Shown here: piece after piece, positions 17,569 through 24,634 of the stretch
Numbering within the stretch: the first letter of the stretch is position 1
Layout: the number at the start of each line of letters is the position of its first letter
Assembly: GCA_963606965.1 (NCBI GenBank)
Contig: CAVDAL010000039.1
Span: 1 to 48,424, forward strand
DNA from: CAVDAL01 sp963606965
GTDB taxonomy: Bacteria > Actinomycetota > Coriobacteriia > Coriobacteriales > QAMH01
Length of the DNA: 48,424 nucleotides
Direction: 5' to 3'
Notes under the pieces: model-generated
What the model saw: only the letters and a program-made list of their open reading frames with translations
Told to the model about the DNA's origin: nothing
Database searches by the model: none
Program-made: the position numbers and the translations under genes

Positions 17569-18249
17569 TTAAACAAGCAAATCTTTAAAAGAATCTATGC
17601 ACATATTTGCTGCCTCTTCAAGGCGCTCGAAAACCTCTTGATTGTTGTCATCGCGAACACCAATTGTATATGCACCAGCTTTTCTTGCTGTATTTGCAGC
17701 AATTGATATGTCTTCAAAAACAACACAGTCGCTTAAATCTTGGTGCAGCGACTTTGCAGCAGCAAGATAAACAGCAGGCTCGCACTTGCCTTGACTTGCA
17801 AGCTCATCGCAAATCAGCAAATCATCAAAATAATCAATGATGCCATTGCGTTTTAAACATGGCTCAAGCAAATTGCGCTGCAATGATGTTGCAACTGACA
17901 TATGAAAGCCCTGTTCACGCACAGAATCTAGATATTCAACAACATATGGCTTAAGAACAATTTCATTTTCATAGCCATGGCGCGCAAGGCTTTTCCATTC
18001 ATCAATAATCTCTTCTTTTGTCATTCCAATGTCAAAAGTTTGCAGCACAAATTCTGCACCTGCATCATAGCCAAGAGCTACTATTTTTTCATTATATTCA
18101 GGATTGTCTGGAAGATTGTGAAGCTCGATAAATGTCCTATCAACATAATCCCATGCACCCATAGAATCTGCAAGCGTTCCATCAAAATCAAAGATAAATG
18201 CTTTGGGCTGAAAGTCTTCAAATTTTGTAATTGCTTTCACAAAAATCAC
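17569..18249 (-). CDS. HAD-superfamily phosphatase/phosphoglucomutase-like
   Basis: A 226-residue HAD hydrolase with a helical cap (subfamily I). Motif I is FDFDGTLADS near residue 20 (two catalytic Asp). Motif II is the Thr-Ser of SVATSLQRN. The motif III lysine is probably in QGKCEPAVYLAAAK, and motif IV is VVFEDISIAANTARKAG. The layout fits beta-phosphoglucomutase or phosphoglycolate-phosphatase-like enzymes; the substrate cannot be told. The frame opens at a GTG (18249) with only a weak ribosome-binding site, and the in-frame GTG at 18240 is an alternative start. No partner genes share its transcript. Confidence 0.85.
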   Translation of the reverse strand: MIFVKAITKFEDFQPKAFIFDFDGTLADSMGAWDYVDRTFIELHNLPDNPEYNEKIVALGYDAGAEFVLQTFDIGMTKEEIIDEWKSLARHGYENEIVLKPYVVEYLDSVREQGFHMSVATSLQRNLLEPCLKRNGIIDYFDDLLICDELASQGKCEPAVYLAAAKSLHQDLSDCVVFEDISIAANTARKAGAYTIGVRDDNNQEVFERLEEAANMCIDSFKDLLV

Positions 18250-18317
18250 TTCGCATTCAATATATCAATTAGCCTGTAGCTAGGTCTTAGTTGTTGATTT
18301 CGCAAGCCATAATATAA

Positions 18318-18350
18318 CAAAAGAGAGCCAATGCATATTGGCTCTCTTTT
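18318..18350 (-). terminator. Terminator of the rpsF-rplI operon
   Basis: An 11-bp perfect stem AGAGAGCCAAT/ATTGGCTCTCT (18322-18332, 18337-18347) with loop GCAT. T-rich tails occur on both sides (TTTGTTAT on minus, TTTTCTTT on plus), so it could act in both directions. Confidence 0.8.
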
Positions 18351-18375
18351 CTTTAATCTTTGAAAAAAGTTTAGC

Positions 18376-18948
18376 TTATTCGGCTGCAGCCTCTTCAGTT
18401 GCTTCTTCAGCAACTTCTTCAGCTGGTGCAGCATCTTCAGCTTCAGCTTCTGCGATTGCAGCTTCAGCAGCTTTAGCAGCTTCCAATGCTTCCAGGTCAG
18501 TGTCATCAGAAACAACCTTGACCTTAACAGTTGCAACAATATCGCGATAAATTGCAACAGTTGCTTCATGGTCGCCAGCTGTCTTGATTGCTCTGCCAAG
18601 GTCAACCTTCTTGCGGTCAACAGGAACACCAATTTGTTCATTGATCGCTTCAGCAATCATGCTTGTTGTAACAGAACCAAAGAGCTGTCCTTCTTCGCCA
18701 ACCTTAGCCTTGATGATAATTTCTTTAGCATCCAAAGCTTCCTTGAGCTTGTCAGCATCTGTTGTGCGAGCAAGTTCGCGCTTTTCAATGTTGTGACGGC
18801 GCTGTTCGAGCTGTTTGAGCTCACCTTTTGTTGCTTTAATAGCAATGCCTTGTGGCAAAAGATAGTTAACAGCAAAACCTTGTGCAACATCGATGACGTC
18901 GCCTTCGCCTCCACGGCCTTTAAGTTCTTTAAGCAAAATAACTTTCAT
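18376..18948 (-). CDS. rplI: 50S ribosomal protein L9 with acidic C-terminal tail
   Basis: Binds 23S rRNA at the base of the L1 stalk. The N-terminal domain has the conserved MKVILLKELKGRGGEGDVIDVAQGFAVNYLLP-type signature (first residues MKVILLKELKGRG), then the long linker helix and a normal C-terminal domain ending near residue 150 (TVKVKVV). The protein is 190 residues instead of about 150: the additional 40 are almost only Ala and Glu (AEAEAEDAAPAEEVAEEA), a low-complexity acidic tail. It is the last gene of the rpsF operon and is followed by a strong terminator. Confidence 0.96.
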   Translation of the reverse strand: MKVILLKELKGRGGEGDVIDVAQGFAVNYLLPQGIAIKATKGELKQLEQRRHNIEKRELARTTDADKLKEALDAKEIIIKAKVGEEGQLFGSVTTSMIAEAINEQIGVPVDRKKVDLGRAIKTAGDHEATVAIYRDIVATVKVKVVSDDTDLEALEAAKAAEAAIAEAEAEDAAPAEEVAEEATEEAAAE

Positions 18949-19007
18949 GTTTTTACCTTTCTATTGTCCCGCTATGGCGCAGGACTGCTTACATATATGT
19001 ACGCGCC

Positions 19008-19727
19008 TTATTTCGCATCACTTGCGTCTCGCGGCAATTTGCGAAAATTCGCCCAGTAATCAATTAAGCCAAACAGTGGCGTTATAAAAAATGCCAGTCC
19101 GACAAAAATGCTGCAAATTAATAGAGCAATCTGAACCCCTAATGAAATATTCGCTTTGTTCAAAAGCCCTTTAATTGCAGCTCCGCCCTGAGCATAAAGC
19201 GGAAGTGTTGAAATAATCAGCACGTTAATTGACACAGCAAAAACTGCATCGCTATATGGGATTTGCGGAATCCAAGAAATTATCAACAGCAAAATCCCAA
19301 CTATAAGTGGAAAGACTGTCCATATTGGCAAGTCTATGCTTGTAAAAGCTGTCCACTCGTTTTTCTTCTTAGCGACCTTCTTTGCCGCCCATTCAAGTGC
19401 AAGCGCAATTGATACATACCATGCAGCCTGCATAACATTAATAGCAACCCAACACATAGCAACAACTTGAATCACTGCAGTTGTTTGTTCTGCTTGAGCA
19501 CTTGAAATGCTAGTTTGAACCTGACTCATTACATCGTTATAACTATTCACGATGTAATCATAAACACTCAAACCTGCACTTTGCGCATAAATAACATATT
19601 GCAAAATATGCACAACAGAAACAATTGCAATCATTAGCAATGTCTTTTTTACGGTTGCCTTTTTGCTCATCACAAAAAGTGTTAAGCAAAACAAAAGAAA
19701 GTCAACAATAAGAAAAATAGCACTCAT
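19008..19727 (-). CDS. DUF2232/YybS-like polytopic membrane protein
   Basis: A 239-residue membrane protein with about six hydrophobic segments (residues 3-20, 28-46, around 83-115, 134-155, 160-180 and 197-222) and a basic C-terminal tail. It sits between rpsR and rplI, exactly where many Gram-positive genomes carry the uncharacterised YybS (DUF2232) protein, and its topology agrees; the assignment rests mostly on this position. Its ATG follows the rpsR stop by 3 nt, so it is translated with the ribosomal genes. Function unknown. Confidence 0.7.
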   Translation of the reverse strand: MSAIFLIVDFLLFCLTLFVMSKKATVKKTLLMIAIVSVVHILQYVIYAQSAGLSVYDYIVNSYNDVMSQVQTSISSAQAEQTTAVIQVVAMCWVAINVMQAAWYVSIALALEWAAKKVAKKKNEWTAFTSIDLPIWTVFPLIVGILLLIISWIPQIPYSDAVFAVSINVLIISTLPLYAQGGAAIKGLLNKANISLGVQIALLICSIFVGLAFFITPLFGLIDYWANFRKLPRDASDAK

Positions 19728-19730
19728 TTA

Positions 19731-19988
19731 TTAACGATTCCTGCGTCCGCCGCCGCTTGTAATCTTTACAACGTAAGGCAAAAGAGCCATTTCGCGTGCG
19801 CGCTTGATTGCAGTAGCAAGCTTGTGCTGGTGCTGTGTGCAAACGCCTGTTACACGACGAGACTTGATCTTTCCGCGGTCAGTCACAAAACGACGAAGCG
19901 CCTGTGTGTCCTTGTAATCGATGTGCTCGACATGGTCCTTGCAAAATGGACAATATTTGCGGCGAGGCTGATGTGAATATTCAGCCAT
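19731..19988 (-). CDS. rpsR: 30S ribosomal protein S18
   Basis: The S6-S18 heterodimer binds the 16S rRNA platform. The 85-residue protein starts MAEYSHQPRRKYCPFC and contains the family motif around DYKDTQALRRFVTDRGKIKSRR. CPFC plus a later Cys and His (VCTQHQHK) suggest the zinc-type version. The start is the ATG at 19988 because AGGAGG lies 4 nt before it; an upstream in-frame TTG at 20003 would place that Shine-Dalgarno inside the gene and is rejected. Confidence 0.95.
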   Translation of the reverse strand: MAEYSHQPRRKYCPFCKDHVEHIDYKDTQALRRFVTDRGKIKSRRVTGVCTQHQHKLATAIKRAREMALLPYVVKITSGGGRRNR

Positions 19989-20024
19989 GTTTCCTCCTAT
20001 CAAACAATCTCTTGAAGATTACCC

Positions 20025-20453
20025 TTAAAATGGAATATCTTCATCGCTATAGGCCGCCGGAGCTGGGGCCTCTGAATAAGTATTTTCGGAACGTTGAGCA
20101 GGAGCACCGCTTGAACCGTTACGAGAAGACATAAATTCAATTTCATCAATTGTTACATTCAGCTTTGAGCGCTTTTGGCCTGTGTTTGCATCATCCCAAG
20201 AGCTATAGTGAAGCCTGCCTTCAATAGCAACTTTAATTCCCTTGGTCAGATAGCTTTGGATAGCCTCTGCACGCTTGCCAAACATTGTGCAATCTACAAA
20301 ATTGGCGTAATCTTCCCATTCGCCTGTTTGTGCATTGCGACGACGATCATTCACAGCAACACCCAAAGTCAAAACAGCAGTTCCGCCTTGAGTTGTGCGA
20401 ATTTCTGCATCGCGCGTTAAGTTACCAGTAATCATTACTTTATTGATGCTCAT
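20025..20453 (-). CDS. ssb: Single-stranded DNA-binding protein
   Basis: A 142-residue SSB. The OB fold occupies residues 1-110 (MSINKVMITGNLTRDAEIR, FVDCTMFGKRAEAI, GIKVAIEGRLHYSSW). A short flexible linker leads to the conserved acidic tip DEDIPF, which docks replication and repair proteins. The tail is shorter than in E. coli. It lies between rpsF and rpsR as in most bacteria. The gap to rpsF contains a small hairpin (CCAGCATA/TATGCTGG, 20479-20498) without a T run, possibly a processing or attenuation stem. Confidence 0.96.
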   Translation of the reverse strand: MSINKVMITGNLTRDAEIRTTQGGTAVLTLGVAVNDRRRNAQTGEWEDYANFVDCTMFGKRAEAIQSYLTKGIKVAIEGRLHYSSWDDANTGQKRSKLNVTIDEIEFMSSRNGSSGAPAQRSENTYSEAPAPAAYSDEDIPF

Positions 20454-20514
20454 ATCATCACGTTCCTTCCAATAGAATCCAGCATAACTTTATGCTGGCA
20501 ACTTCCCATTAGAA

Positions 20515-20811
20515 TTATTTTTCTGCAACATAAGCAACAGTAATCATGTGGCGCTCTACTGGATCCATAATGCGCAAAACACGATCAAGTTCTTCAATTG
20601 CGTTTGGTTCTAATTGAAAGTTGATTAAGGTGTAATCTCCGTCTGTAAGACCATTGATTTCATATGCGAGCTTTTTCTTACCCCATACGTCAACGTTGTC
20701 CACTGTGCCACCTTGTGTAGTGATTGTTGTATCTATTCTTTTCATTACAGCAGCACGTGTTTCTTCATCAATAGACGGATTGACAAAAAACAATAATTCG
20801 TAAGCCTTCAT
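20515..20811 (-). CDS. rpsF: 30S ribosomal protein S6
   Basis: A 98-residue S6 with the ferredoxin-like fold: MKAYELLFFVNPSIDEETR, GGTVDNVDVWGKKKLAYEINGLTDGDYTLINF, and a short C-terminal segment (RVLRIMDPVERHMITVAYV). It is the first gene of the rpsF-ssb-rpsR operon. A strong AAGGAGGTGACC precedes the ATG. A stem-loop whose 3' arm abuts this site may mediate S6:S18 feedback. Confidence 0.95.
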   Translation of the reverse strand: MKAYELLFFVNPSIDEETRAAVMKRIDTTITTQGGTVDNVDVWGKKKLAYEINGLTDGDYTLINFQLEPNAIEELDRVLRIMDPVERHMITVAYVAEK

Positions 20812-20819
20812 TGGTCACC

Positions 20820-20863
20820 TCCTTCGGGCTAACGGCTCCGGGTCATGAAGGCATCCCCCGAAG
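20820..20863 (-). promoter_or_regulatory. Candidate S6:S18 leader hairpin of rpsF
   Basis: On the minus strand CTTCGGG (20863-20857) pairs with CCCGAAG (20828-20822), and the second arm runs straight into the GGAGG Shine-Dalgarno of rpsF. The enclosed 28 nt contain CCGGAGCCG. Known rpsF leaders bind the S6:S18 complex at a hairpin with an exposed CCG next to the Shine-Dalgarno; the resemblance is by eye. The upstream gene's stop codon lies inside the loop side. Confidence 0.4.
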
Positions 20864-21980
20864 CAGGAAATAACTTTTGCATACTATCACCCCTTAAATG
20901 TTTAAACAAGAAGGAAACTGCCCTGCGGCAAACATTGCATAACTTTGGTGCTATAAAACGAGCAAAAGCAAAGCATATTGCTCCTAAAATTAAAGCTGCA
21001 GCAATAGCAATGCAAACGTATAACAAAACGATTGGCATTCCTGTTTCTGCGGAAAATTCTTGAAGTGCAACCTTACATGAAATGAACTGTTCCACACATG
21101 CAGACCAAATATTTTTGAAAGGCTGTGCTAGCTTTTGACCAAGCGATAATTCTTCATTTTTTGCAGGATGCCAAGAAACATTTCCTGAAGAAATTGAACC
21201 TTGCTCATAAGCTGGTGAGCCACTTTTCTGAGTAGCTGCCTTGTTACTTTCTGTAACAGATTCAATTACAGATGCATCCACAGCCCCTGCTGAAGACATG
21301 CCCTGTCTAGAAGCCAAACCTTGTGCAGGCACGCCTTCAACTTCAGGGGAAACTTTTATAGTTTTATAGCCTTTTGCTTTTGCTGCAGATGTTGACTTAG
21401 CAGGAACCACTGGCTCTGATTTAACAGCTGAAAAAAGAGTCATTGGATCATAATATGTTTTGCCCATCTTCAATCCCAGATGAAGATGTGTACATAAAGA
21501 AGACCTGTCACCAGATTCTGCAAGACTTGCTATTACTTCACCTTCAGAAACACTTGCGCCACGCTTGACTGCTATTCCTTCAACAGGCGACAGAGTTAAA
21601 ACTTTCCCTGAACTCATTTTTATTGAAACAGCCTTCATTGTCTGACCACTGCCCCCACCATTGACAAGAGAATCCCCTGAAGGCACAGACCCAACAAAGC
21701 TAACAGTTCCAGAAACTGGCGCCAAAATATCTTCACCAGTTGAAGCAGAAATATCCACACCCTGATGCACATATGTTTTGCCAGCGCGAACATATTGCTT
21801 GTGAAATTCCAAACTGCAAGAAAGCTGAGCCTTACCAGAAACAGGCCATGTTGCAGCATATGAACAATGTGAAGAAAGGAATTGAACAACCAAAAACGAG
21901 CAAACCAAAATAAAAAATACACGAACTAATCTTGCACAAGAAAAAATTTTCTTGCTATGCTCATTGTTCACAACTGCCAT
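20829..21980 (-). CDS. Exported M23 (LytM-type) metallopeptidase with C-terminal membrane anchor
   Basis: A 383-residue envelope protein. A signal/TM segment is at about residues 19-36. The M23 peptidase domain follows at once: YVHQGVDIS gives His72 and Asp76, and THLHLGL gives His165 and His167, so the zinc-site residues HxxxD and HxH are present; such enzymes cut peptidoglycan cross-bridges. Glycine-rich insertion near 105-113. A Ser/Ala-rich linker (about 190-285) is followed by a TM helix around 318-342 and a basic tail. The C-terminal anchor after the catalytic domain is less usual. ATG 21980 has AAAGGAG 7 nt upstream. Its stop is 17 nt before rpsF, so read-through into the ribosomal operon is possible. 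Confidence 0.85.
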   Translation of the reverse strand: MAVVNNEHSKKIFSCARLVRVFFILVCSFLVVQFLSSHCSYAATWPVSGKAQLSCSLEFHKQYVRAGKTYVHQGVDISASTGEDILAPVSGTVSFVGSVPSGDSLVNGGGSGQTMKAVSIKMSSGKVLTLSPVEGIAVKRGASVSEGEVIASLAESGDRSSLCTHLHLGLKMGKTYYDPMTLFSAVKSEPVVPAKSTSAAKAKGYKTIKVSPEVEGVPAQGLASRQGMSSAGAVDASVIESVTESNKAATQKSGSPAYEQGSISSGNVSWHPAKNEELSLGQKLAQPFKNIWSACVEQFISCKVALQEFSAETGMPIVLLYVCIAIAAALILGAICFAFARFIAPKLCNVCRRAVSFLFKHLRGDSMQKLFPASGDAFMTRSR

Positions 21981-22047
21981 TTTGCTACTCCTTTTGAAGA
22001 CTCAGCTTTTTTGTGGAGCAAATAATGACATAAAAAACCTAACAAAA

Positions 22048-22131
22048 ATCCGAACAAAATCCGAGTGAAATCCGGACATCCATACGGATTTTTTCCGGAT
22101 TTTTTCCGAGTAAAATCCGGATTTTCTCCGA
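22048..22131. repeat. TCCG motifs at 11-bp (helical) spacing
   Basis: TCCG begins at 22049, 22060, 22071, 22094, 22105, 22116 and 22127: a strict 11-bp step with one missing position near 22082-22083, where the inverted form CGGAT (22085-22089) occurs instead. Short A or T tracts fill the gaps, so A/T tracts are in phase with the helix. Several units are themselves palindromic (ATCCGGAT). The array lies in the 160-nt gap between purN and the M23 gene; besides it I see no terminator there. Confidence 0.65.
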
Positions 22132-22140
22132 AAATACCTG

Positions 22141-22737
22141 CTAAATAACTATGTTTCCTTTGGCTAATTCTTGCAAAACAAAGGGGTAGGCTTCATGCTC
22201 AGTTTTATGAATTCTTGCCTCTAATTCCTCGAGCGGTTCCCCTTTTATAATTGGAACGCGTTTTTGGTACAAAATTGGGCCTTCATCATATTCTTCATTT
22301 GCAATATGAATGGTAATTCCGGTCTCTTCTTCACCAGCATCATAGGCATCTTTTATGCCATGTGCGCCTGGAAATTTTGGCAATAAAGCCGGATGCAAAT
22401 TGATAACAGCATTTGGAAATTCTCTTAACAAAACTGGAGTAACTTTGCGCATATAACCAGCCATCACAATATATTCAACGCCAAGTTCATGCAAATGCTT
22501 TGCAATTTTTTCTTCCAATTTTTCAGGCTCGTCATACTCTTCTTTTTCACAAACATAAACTGGCAAGCCAAGTTCGCGAGCCTTTTCAATGCCTTTAGCA
22601 TGGGAATTTGAAGAAAGAACAGTTTTGATTTCTGCATCAAGCTTGCCTTCTTGCACAGCTTCGGCAATAGCAACCATGTTTGAACCAGTGCCGGAAATAA
22701 AAATTGCGATAGGGAGTTTTTTAATTTCGTTTGACAT
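22141..22737 (-). CDS. purN: Phosphoribosylglycinamide formyltransferase
   Basis: Transfers the formyl group of 10-formyl-THF to GAR, the third step of purine synthesis. The 198 residues fit PurN. IAIFISGTGSNMVAI binds phosphate, YIVMAGYMRKVTP and NLHPALLPKFPGAHG include the catalytic Asn-His pair, and GITIHIANEEYDEGPIL includes the active-site Asp region. The start is the ATG at 22737 (MSNEIKKLPIA) with GAAGGGCGG upstream. An in-frame ATG at 22833 would add a hydrophobic leader, but it lies inside the hairpin that follows purM, so I reject it. It is downstream of purM in the same direction. Confidence 0.93.
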   Translation of the reverse strand: MSNEIKKLPIAIFISGTGSNMVAIAEAVQEGKLDAEIKTVLSSNSHAKGIEKARELGLPVYVCEKEEYDEPEKLEEKIAKHLHELGVEYIVMAGYMRKVTPVLLREFPNAVINLHPALLPKFPGAHGIKDAYDAGEEETGITIHIANEEYDEGPILYQKRVPIIKGEPLEELEARIHKTEHEAYPFVLQELAKGNIVI

Positions 22738-22803
22738 AACAGCCGCCCTTCTTTTTGCAGCCCAAAATGCTAAAAATGATAATAAGAAATATTCAAAAAT
22801 GAA

Positions 22804-22833
22804 TAATGCAAGCTGCAGAAAAGCAGCTTGCAT
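22804..22833 (-). terminator. Hairpin between purM and purN
   Basis: A 12-bp stem AATGCAAGCTGC/GCAGCTTGCATT (22804-22815, 22822-22833) with a 6-nt loop, directly at the purM stop. The minus-strand tail is ATTCATTTTT, so it is at best a partial terminator, perhaps attenuating purN or stabilising the purM mRNA end. Confidence 0.55.
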
Positions 22834-23889
22834 TTATGCATGTCTATAAACTACTTTACCGCAGCCTTCGATAACATTACCAATTTTATATACAGTTTCA
22901 CCTGTTGATTCAAGTTCAGATGTAACAAGCGCTGCGTCTTCTTCAGAGCAAATTACGCACATTCCAATGCCCATATTAAAGGTCTTTAAACCTTCATTCG
23001 ATGAAAGATTTGCTTCTTTCATAACATAATCAATGATAGGCAAAACAGGCCATGAACCAAGTTCAACAGCAGCATCTAAATCTTGCGGCAAAGCTCTGTT
23101 CAAATTTTCTGTAATGCCGCCACCTGTAATATGCGCAACAGCATGGATGTCAATTCCTTTATCAAGCAGATTAAGAATTGACTTAACATAAATTCGTGTT
23201 GGTTCAAGCAGAGCATGCATAATGCTCTTGCCGCCAAGCGCGTCTTTTGCATGCATCATTTCTGCCAAAGAAAGCTTATCTGTAACAGCACTTCTGACCA
23301 AGCTAAAGCCGTTGGAATGTATACCTGTTGAAGCTAAGCCCAAAATTACATCACCACATTTAACTTTTTGCGGCCCAATCATTTTTGGACGGTCAACAAC
23401 GCCAACGCAAAAACCGGAAACATCATAATCGTCTTTTGGCATAACACCAGGATGTTCTGCAATTTCGCCACCGACCAAAGAACAGCCAGCTTGCTTGCAA
23501 CCGTCTGCAATACCTGAAACAATTTCTGCTACCTGTTCAGATTGCAACTTGCCAACAGCAATATAATCAAGGAAGAACAGTGGCTCTGCACCACATGCCA
23601 AAACATCATTCACGCACATAGCAACCAAGTCAATGCCAATTGTGTTGTGCTTGTTGGCAATTTTTGCAAGCTGCAACTTTGTGCCAACGCCGTCTGTGCC
23701 GCTGACCAAAATTGGATCTTGCATATCCTTTAGCGCAGCAGCGCTGAACATGCCACCAAAGCCGCCAATGTCGCCAATAACTTCTTCGCGATATGTAGAT
23801 TGCACTGATGCACGAATAGCATCAACAGCACGGGCGCCTTCTTCAATATCGACGCCCGCATCTTTATAACTTATTTGTTTTTCAGTCAT
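22834..23889 (-). CDS. purM: Phosphoribosylformylglycinamidine cyclo-ligase (AIR synthetase)
   Basis: ATP-dependent ring closure of FGAM to AIR, step five of purine synthesis. The 351 residues are typical. Motifs seen: ISYKDAGVDIEEGARAVDAI near the N-terminus, DGVGTKLQLA, the GIDLVAMCVNDVLACGAEPLFFLDY strand-helix region, LVGGEIAEHPG, GLASTGIHSNGFSLVR and AHITGGGITENL. The start is 3 nt after the stop of the LytTR regulator gene upstream, so the purine gene appears to be read from the sensor-regulator transcript. The hairpin at its stop separates it from purN. Confidence 0.96.
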   Translation of the reverse strand: MTEKQISYKDAGVDIEEGARAVDAIRASVQSTYREEVIGDIGGFGGMFSAAALKDMQDPILVSGTDGVGTKLQLAKIANKHNTIGIDLVAMCVNDVLACGAEPLFFLDYIAVGKLQSEQVAEIVSGIADGCKQAGCSLVGGEIAEHPGVMPKDDYDVSGFCVGVVDRPKMIGPQKVKCGDVILGLASTGIHSNGFSLVRSAVTDKLSLAEMMHAKDALGGKSIMHALLEPTRIYVKSILNLLDKGIDIHAVAHITGGGITENLNRALPQDLDAAVELGSWPVLPIIDYVMKEANLSSNEGLKTFNMGIGMCVICSEEDAALVTSELESTGETVYKIGNVIEGCGKVVYRHA

Positions 23890-23892
23890 GAA

Positions 23893-24606
23893 TTAAAGTC
23901 CCAAAGCCTTTTTCAATGAAGCTACGCGGCGGCGTGAAACTGGAATCTTTTCTTCTTCGCCAGCCAAAGTAAGCAACAATGTTCCGCCACTAACAGGGTC
24001 AACCTCTTGCACGCATGCAAGGTTGACAAGATAACGCCTGTGAACACGGAAGAATCCATATGGCTCAAGCTTTGCTTCCAAATTTGCTAAAGATACAGTT
24101 GAAAGATAACGGTCTGTATCTGTATGCAAATATGAATAGTCATCTTTTGCCATGATGAAATGAATCTTATTTGTTGGAATAAGGAGCTTCTTGCCGCCCT
24201 TTTCCACTGGAATGCGTTCATTAGCTGTTGGCTTGCCCTGAGCTTTAATATATTGCTGAACCTTATTAACAGCCAAGCGCAAACGCTCAGTTTCAACTGG
24301 CTTAACCAAGTAATCTGAAGCATTAACTTCAAATGCTTTAACAGCATGTTCACTATAAGCAGTGACAAAAATTACATATGGTGGGTATTTCAAATGTGTT
24401 AAAGCCTCTGCAAGCTGCAAGCCGTCCGCGCCAGGCATATTAACATCTAAAAACATAATGTCTGCGCCAACATCCTTGAGCTTTTCAATAGCTTCACGAA
24501 CATTTGATGCTTCTGCAGCGACCTCAACCTGACCAAGCTCTTCAAGCATAAAGCTAAGCTCTGAGCGGGCTGGGGCTTCGTCATCTACGATAATCGCTTT
24601 TAACAT
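23893..24606 (-). CDS. LytTR-family response regulator
   Basis: A 237-residue two-component regulator. The receiver domain (1-120) has the acidic pair Asp8/Asp9, the phosphoacceptor Asp54 in MFLDVNMPG, Thr/Ser in FVTAYSEHAVKAF and Lys in YLVKPVE. The LytTR DNA-binding domain (about 133-237) shows FIMAKDDYSYLHTD, ANLEAKLEPYGFFRVHRRYLVNLACV and the IPVSRRRVASLKKALGL end. LytTR regulators often control cell-wall, adhesion or metabolite-transport genes. The cognate kinase gene ends 28 nt upstream, and purM starts 3 nt downstream. Confidence 0.95.
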   Translation of the reverse strand: MLKAIIVDDEAPARSELSFMLEELGQVEVAAEASNVREAIEKLKDVGADIMFLDVNMPGADGLQLAEALTHLKYPPYVIFVTAYSEHAVKAFEVNASDYLVKPVETERLRLAVNKVQQYIKAQGKPTANERIPVEKGGKKLLIPTNKIHFIMAKDDYSYLHTDTDRYLSTVSLANLEAKLEPYGFFRVHRRYLVNLACVQEVDPVSGGTLLLTLAGEEEKIPVSRRRVASLKKALGL

Positions 24607-24634
24607 AATATCCTTTCTATATCCTCAAAAACTG

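Noticed and set aside
19989..20003. TTG start for S18
   Set aside because: It would put the AGGAGG ribosome-binding site inside the coding region; the ATG at 19988 is the clear start.
22738..22833. N-terminal extension of PurN starting at 22833
   Set aside because: The start lies inside the hairpin at the end of purM, and the hydrophobic extension is absent from normal PurN proteins; the ATG at 22737 has a ribosome-binding site.
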